Source of the DNA: Physocladia obscura
Lineage: Eukaryota > Chytridiomycota > Chytridiomycetes > Chytridiales > Chytriomycetaceae
NCBI GenBank assembly: GCA_027596945.1
Contig: JADGJH010000256.1
Location: 1 to 23,444, forward strand
DNA: 23,444 nt
Direction of reading: 5' to 3'
Part shown: positions 19,067-23,444 of the stretch, piece after piece
How the letters are laid out: each line of letters opens with the position of its first letter
How positions within the stretch are numbered: the first letter of the stretch is position 1
Program-made: the position numbers and the translations under genes
Notes under the pieces: model-generated
Told to the model about the DNA's origin: nothing
The model's database searches: none
What the model saw: only the letters and a program-made list of their open reading frames with translations

Positions 19067-21316
19067 ATGAATTACGCGGCTGACCAGAATATGCAGCTAA
19101 GCTCGGGCTTGTTTACGCAAACGCCGGATTTGTGGGCGGAATCTGCAGCATCACCAATGCCGACAAACTCAATGCATCATCTATTAGTGGCTTTCGATGC
19201 AGATCCTTTTTCTGATTCAGCCACCAGCCCAACAACGCTGACTGACACTTGCTTTCGGTCTGGTTCGGACAGCACAAGTCATGTTTTGGAAAACATCAGG
19301 CAACTTTCGGACTCACCAACTCTTTCACCGTCGCAGTCCAAAAGGGACCGTAATTCTGAGCATCCGTCACTGCTGCGTTCTTCGTCAACTGGTTCTTCGG
19401 TATCCTCTGCTGCTTCTCTTTTGATGGACTCAATTCCTGCTTCAAATGATTTTGACGACGAGTTTTTTCTCACTGCTGATGATGCCTCTGTGACAATTAA
19501 AAGAAGAAGAAGGAGTGTGTTTGTCTCGGATTTTATTCTCAAACTTTACACGTACGATGGGGTTTTTCTTTCTTTTTTTTTTTTTCCTTTTTTTTTGTGT
19601 TTTAACTCACTCTCACCTTCGTTTTTATTTCCCAGTGCTCTTGAAGAAAATCAGTATCCTGACCACATTTCTTGGTGCAAATCGGGAACATGTTTTGCTG
19701 TTAATGATTCTATCGAGTTCGGTAAATGTTTTCTTGCCAAACTCTTTAAGCACGTCAATTTTCAGTCATTTGTGAGACAACTCAACAAATATGACTTTCA
19801 TAAAATCAAAGTAGATGACTCAGAATTAAACCTTCAAATGGTTCGTCAGTAAATCTTCGCCTAATCGATATTTTATTAATTTTTTCAATCTTCAGCCGTC
19901 TGAATCTCTACAAATTTTCCGAAATCTGAATTTCTTGCATGGAAAACAAGAACTTTTGGTGAAAATCGACCGCAAAAAATCTTCAAAGCGCACCGCCGAA
20001 GCTGTTGCCACAACCGTACAATTTTCTTCTGAACCCAAAATCGATCACCTCCGTTATCCTGGAACTGTGTCTTTGAAGGCTGAGACTAAAGTGCAAAATT
20101 TGATTGCAGAGCTGGAAGAAAAACTAGCTCAACTGACTGAGAAGCGTAAATATACGATGAAAGGCATTATTCAAGCAGAAGAACGGTATAACAGTATGCG
20201 CGATGAACTCAATGATCTTAGAAAAGTTTCTTGTCAGCAAGGCAAAGATCTTGAATTTCTGAAAAAATGGCATGAAATTGACTTTGGTAAGGAAAAATAA
20301 CTGGGATAACTTTTTTTGAGATCAAATTCTATCAGAAACTTAGAATTTAAATCTGAATTTTTTTGAAAGGCATTGGAGAATTCAAATTTTCCCAGATGAT
20401 GACTCCACAACAGCAAAATACGTTTCAACAGCCACAACAGGATGAAAAAATCCGTGGTGCTACATCCATGACTTCGGCTGAATCTGCAGCTTCCACAGTT
20501 TCTGCTCAAATTGCTTTCGCTAATTTAACATTGGGGCAGGAATCACCAATGGCAGGATTCATTGCCCAAAATACACGCAAATCTGTATTGAGCAGCAACT
20601 CATCGAGCCCTAATGATCTAACCCAGCTTTTGCCATGCTTCGTTAATCCCTTTGAGCAACTCCAGCCACAGCAGCAAATAATATCTCATAATAGCTTATG
20701 CATTGAGACTCCAATTGTACCTTCTCAAATGCCAGTACAGCAGCAGCAGCAACGGTATGCGTACTTACACAATCAAATATACCCAGCGAGTTTCACCAAC
20801 ATGTCGCAAGTTTTTATGATGCCCCAACAAAATAATCAGCCTCAACAAAACCATCAAGTTTCTATCATAGCATCGAACAATGTGTTAAAAAAACGTGCAC
20901 TAGTTATTTCAACAGACGCTGAATTTCAACGCATGGTAATCACGGAATTATGCGCGCTGTATATTGACTGCAAAGTTTTGGAAAACATGCAACAATTTAA
21001 GCAGCAGTACAGCAATAACGGCAGTATTGCTTATACTACCGCTGGAAACAGCAAATATCATTATGATGTTGTTATTATTGATTTTGATATGATATTGGTG
21101 GACGAGTCTGGGAAAAAGTGGGGAATTGAGGATGCGTTTAAACCCATTGTTGCAAATCGTGGTGATAATTCAAAGTATATTGGAATTTCGAGCAAGAATT
21201 ACGTTAATATTGACGCAGTTTTGCCGAAAGGTGTTGCAATTTCGATGTTTGAAAAGCCATTGCATCATGGCGTTTTGAAGAACGTTACTCGAACAGCTTT
21301 GGGTTTGTACATTTGA
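19067..21316 (+). CDS. SKN7: Skn7/Prr1-type transcription factor: HSF domain, coiled coil, receiver
   Basis: Four exons (19067-19551, 19636-19840, 19896-20286, 20370-21316) give 675 residues; all phases fit. Intron 1 (GTACGA to CCCAG) falls inside the HSF-type DNA-binding domain (about 151-260), whose recognition helix reads NFQSFVRQLNKYDFHKI (203-219). Intron 2 has GTTCGT as donor and a CTAAT branch site; intron 3 has GTAAGG. A coiled coil lies at about 293-346, then a Gln-rich stretch (about 378-523). A receiver domain (534-674) keeps the probable phospho-acceptor Asp598 (VVIIDFDM), the switch Ser634 (IGISS) and Lys656 (FEKPL), but the acidic pocket after strand 1 reads S-T-D where E/D-D is usual. 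Skn7 family proteins are nuclear endpoints of His-Asp phosphorelays for oxidative and osmotic stress and the cell wall. The N-terminal 150 residues are Ser/Thr-rich. The start is the first in-frame ATG. Confidence 0.9.
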
Positions 21317-21880
21317 AACGTCTGTATGTTTTCAGCACATTTGTTTGAATTCTTCTGTATTATTTTTTATTCCCTTTATCCTATCTGTATCTTTCCTTCT
21401 TCTTTTCAGTGTATCGTTAAAGATTTGGACATTTTTGTGGTAGTATTTGAAATTCTGCGGTTGAACTTTTGCCTTTTTTCAGTTTGTCTTTCACAATTTT
21501 TCAACAGTGTTATTCTCAAAGTATTGTCTGTTTTTGAAAGAAGAATTGAAGAAGGAAAAAATTAAAATTTCGAAGAAAAAGAAAGGGGCTTCAATCATTG
21601 GTAACGTTAACGCACACATTAGAGAATACCAGGGCGCAATTACTTCTTTTATTTCAGTCAGGGAAATTTGAAATCATCCAACTTGACAAATTCCCTTTTT
21701 TCATAAAGCAACTCCAAAAAATCACTAAGAAAAATTTTTTAATTACTTTCTGCTCTTTTTAAGTTATGAAGTTGGCCTGATCTAATTTTTTCCTGGTAAA
21801 TTAGTTAAAATTATCTTACATTTAATGTTCTTTTGAGTTACAACAGTTAGAACTTTTTTAAAATATAATTTTTCGCATTT
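21317..21880. other. 3' region of the Skn7-like gene and spacer
   Basis: T-rich DNA with an incidental 79-codon frame (21326-21565) rich in Phe, Leu and Cys, as T-rich sequence gives by chance. No repeat copy or domain is seen. Confidence 0.4.
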
Positions 21881-21945
21881 CAACCCAGAAAAAAATCATA
21901 GAAGAAAAAGGGATGGCAGGTGGTGCTATGAAAATCTTCCAAAAA

Positions 21946-22013
21946 TGGACTTAACACAAAAACCAAAATGTGTTTGGTCCTGAGGCCAGTTGGTGGTTTC
22001 ATACTGGACCAAA
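21946..22013. repeat. Nested inverted repeats upstream of DUF6818-like copy B
   Basis: TTTGGTCC (21973-21980) pairs perfectly with GGACCAAA (22006-22013). GGACTTAACACA (from 21947) pairs imperfectly with TGTGTTTGGTCC. The central text resembles the inverted repeat before copy A (10766-10803). It may be the end of the carrier transposon. Confidence 0.5.
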
Positions 22014-22064
22014 ATTTGTTTGTCTTACTAAAATAGAAAAATAAAACCAAAATCAAAACCAAAT

Positions 22065-23154
22065 ATGGCCAAACAAGCTGCAGCAAAAACTGGATCAGTT
22101 GTTGATGGAAGTGTACCTGCCAATAGAATAGCTGCTAAAACATGTGGACAGAACTGGTGTCTACATGAAATTGATAATCTTCTGGACAGAATCAAAAATA
22201 TTCTTCCATCAGAGGCAACTAATGGGAGCAAATACACAGACAGTATGTTGCATTAGGCCACAACTGAGACCTTGACACCATCAAAAACAAATTCAAGAAA
22301 CTCCATAATCACAGAAACCCCACTGGTGCCCTGACCTGTCCTCCAAGTGTGATTCAAACAAAGCAAATAGCATGCTAAATAAATGAGAAAAATGACACTA
22401 TAGTCTTGAACAACCAACCTGATGATGACAACAATGGCTATGAAGAGATCTGGCAATTGTCAAAATGGACGGCAACTTGATAATCTATTACAATATAATG
22501 ATAATAAAATAGGGCATCCAAATGAGCCAAGTGACAATGAACACTCAAAACATTCACAAATCAATTGATCTGTTAAGCGTGCACAAGAGGCTGCAGTCAG
22601 GTATAGCCTTCTTTAATGGTTAATACTAATATTCTTTCCAGAAGTACTGTTACAACTGTTACAAGCAAGGTTGGTTTTACACTGACAGAACTTCAGGATT
22701 CTCTAACCCAAAAGCAAAGAATCTCTTCAGATGGGTCATCCAGTACTCCTGAAAGCCCAACACTGAGTCAGGCAGCACAGAAGCAAAGAACTATCAATGA
22801 ATCCATCTCCAGGTAAGTATGCATACTTTATTATTCCTTGTACATCTGCAATGATATCAGTTTGTATTGTTTTTTAGACTGCACAAAGAATCAAAGGGTA
22901 TGGCTGAACTGTTGGCAATGTACCTCATGTAGAATGAAAAAAATAGCAAAGAAGAACAAGAGACAAGGGTGAGACTAGCTAAGGAAGAAAGAGAAGATAG
23001 GGATTCATGGGAAAAAGTGGCAGCAGAAGAAAGGGAAAGGGAGCAACAAATGGAGATGGAGACATATTGAATGGAAGTAGAGGAGCACAGAGAGGAGTGC
23101 AAATTGGAGATGATGCACCTTCAGTTAATGTTACGAAAAGGAGGAAAAAAATAA
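22065..23154 (+). pseudogene. DUF6818-like coiled-coil protein gene, copy B
   Basis: From ATG 22065 a basic/Ala-rich leader runs into NWCLHEIDNLLDRIKNILPS, matching the head of copy A. After a frameshift near 22245 the text is ALGHN-stop-DLDTIKNKFKKLHNHRNPTG, then CPPSVIQTKQIA and INEKNDTIVLNNQ, the conserved core. Two introns are clear. 22601-22641 (GTATAG to TTCCAG, with TACTAAT before the acceptor) leads to STVTTVTSKVGFTLTELQDS. 22814-22877 (GTAAGT to TTTTTAG) leads to LHKESKGMAELLAMYL and the charged coiled coil (AEEREREQQMEMETY, stop, MEVEEHREECKLEMMHLQ), ending at TAA 23152-23154. Five in-frame stops make it dead, but unlike copy A it has no insertions, so it is the better template of the gene's structure. 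Its protein probably bound DNA for a transposon. Confidence 0.75.
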
Positions 23155-23444
23155 TTGAAAATAAAGTAGAGTATGATGTGTTTTAATTTTGGTTTTAATT
23201 TTTATTTTTATTGTGATTTTATTATTGATTATTCTTCAAAAAAACTGTTCTTATTTGTGACATTCCACTTCTTTATACCCTAAGATGTTGAATAGAGTCG
23301 GAAGCTTTTAGGAAAGAGGTGTCAGACTACAAGTTATCAGTTTTTGTGTATATTTGTAAGTCTGCTATGGGTTTCACTATTTATAGTGCATTTACCACCA
23401 CTTTGACATTTTCCCCTTAGAAAACTGGTGACATCACATCAATG
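23155..23444. other. AT-rich right edge
   Basis: No protein-like frame is seen on either strand. If copy B belongs to the same kind of element as copy A, a minus-strand DDE_4 transposase should lie here or just beyond the window. I could not read one in these 290 bases. Confidence 0.4.

Noticed and set aside
19279..19542. Minus-strand ORF opposite SKN7 exon 1
   Set aside because: It is explained by the Ser-rich codons of the real exon on the plus strand.
21326..21565. 79-codon ORF after SKN7
   Set aside because: It is Phe/Leu/Cys-rich as expected by chance from T-rich 3' UTR sequence, with no domain.

Overview
The window looks like nuclear DNA of an early-diverging, probably chytrid-like, fungus. 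It is AT-rich, its genes have short GT-AG introns (48-144 nt), and one gene has the Skn7/Prr1 architecture (HSF-type DNA-binding domain, coiled coil, response-regulator receiver) that is typical of fungi. A MARK/PAR-1 kinase and a small seven-helix membrane protein fit such an organism. The assignment is inferred from gene content; no rRNA, tRNA or prokaryotic feature was seen.

Three spliced genes look intact. The first is a two-exon seven-transmembrane protein (2427-3353, +), which I do not recognise by family. The second is a five-exon MARK/PAR-1-type Ser/Thr kinase with UBA and KA1 domains (4220-6819, -). The third is a four-exon Skn7-like transcription factor with a diverged receiver (19067-21316, +). 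Two further stretches, 17205-17668 and 17870-18530, have coding-like content but could not be identified. The recognisable genes suggest signalling (surface receptor-like protein, polarity kinase, stress-response regulator), but nothing shows that they act together.

Most of the rest is a graveyard of nested, decayed transposable elements. From left to right these are: a charged coiled-coil ORF tail (485-1114) facing a DDE_4-type fragment (1720-2130, -); a Tc1-like helix-turn-helix scrap (3550-3714); a Tc1/mariner transposase pseudogene (6887-8110); a Ty3/gypsy integrase-chromodomain fragment with an internal deletion (9615-10410); a DUF6818-like gene (10941-12686) split by two other elements and facing a spliced DDE_4/Harbinger-type transposase (12835-13457, -); a pogo-like DDE_1 transposase (14018-15590), itself interrupted; and a second DUF6818-like pseudogene (22065-23154).

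Two repeat families without an identified coding capacity link these wrecks. One is a ~270-bp unit (copies at 1, 11106 and 15672). The other is a ~475-bp unit with near-full copies in opposite orientations at 8476 and 11670 and related partial copies near 3715 and 14291. Both have landed inside other mobile elements, so the order of insertion can be read in places. The most interesting reading is that the DUF6818/coiled-coil protein is the second, DNA-binding gene of a fungal Harbinger-like transposon, convergent with its DDE_4 transposase.
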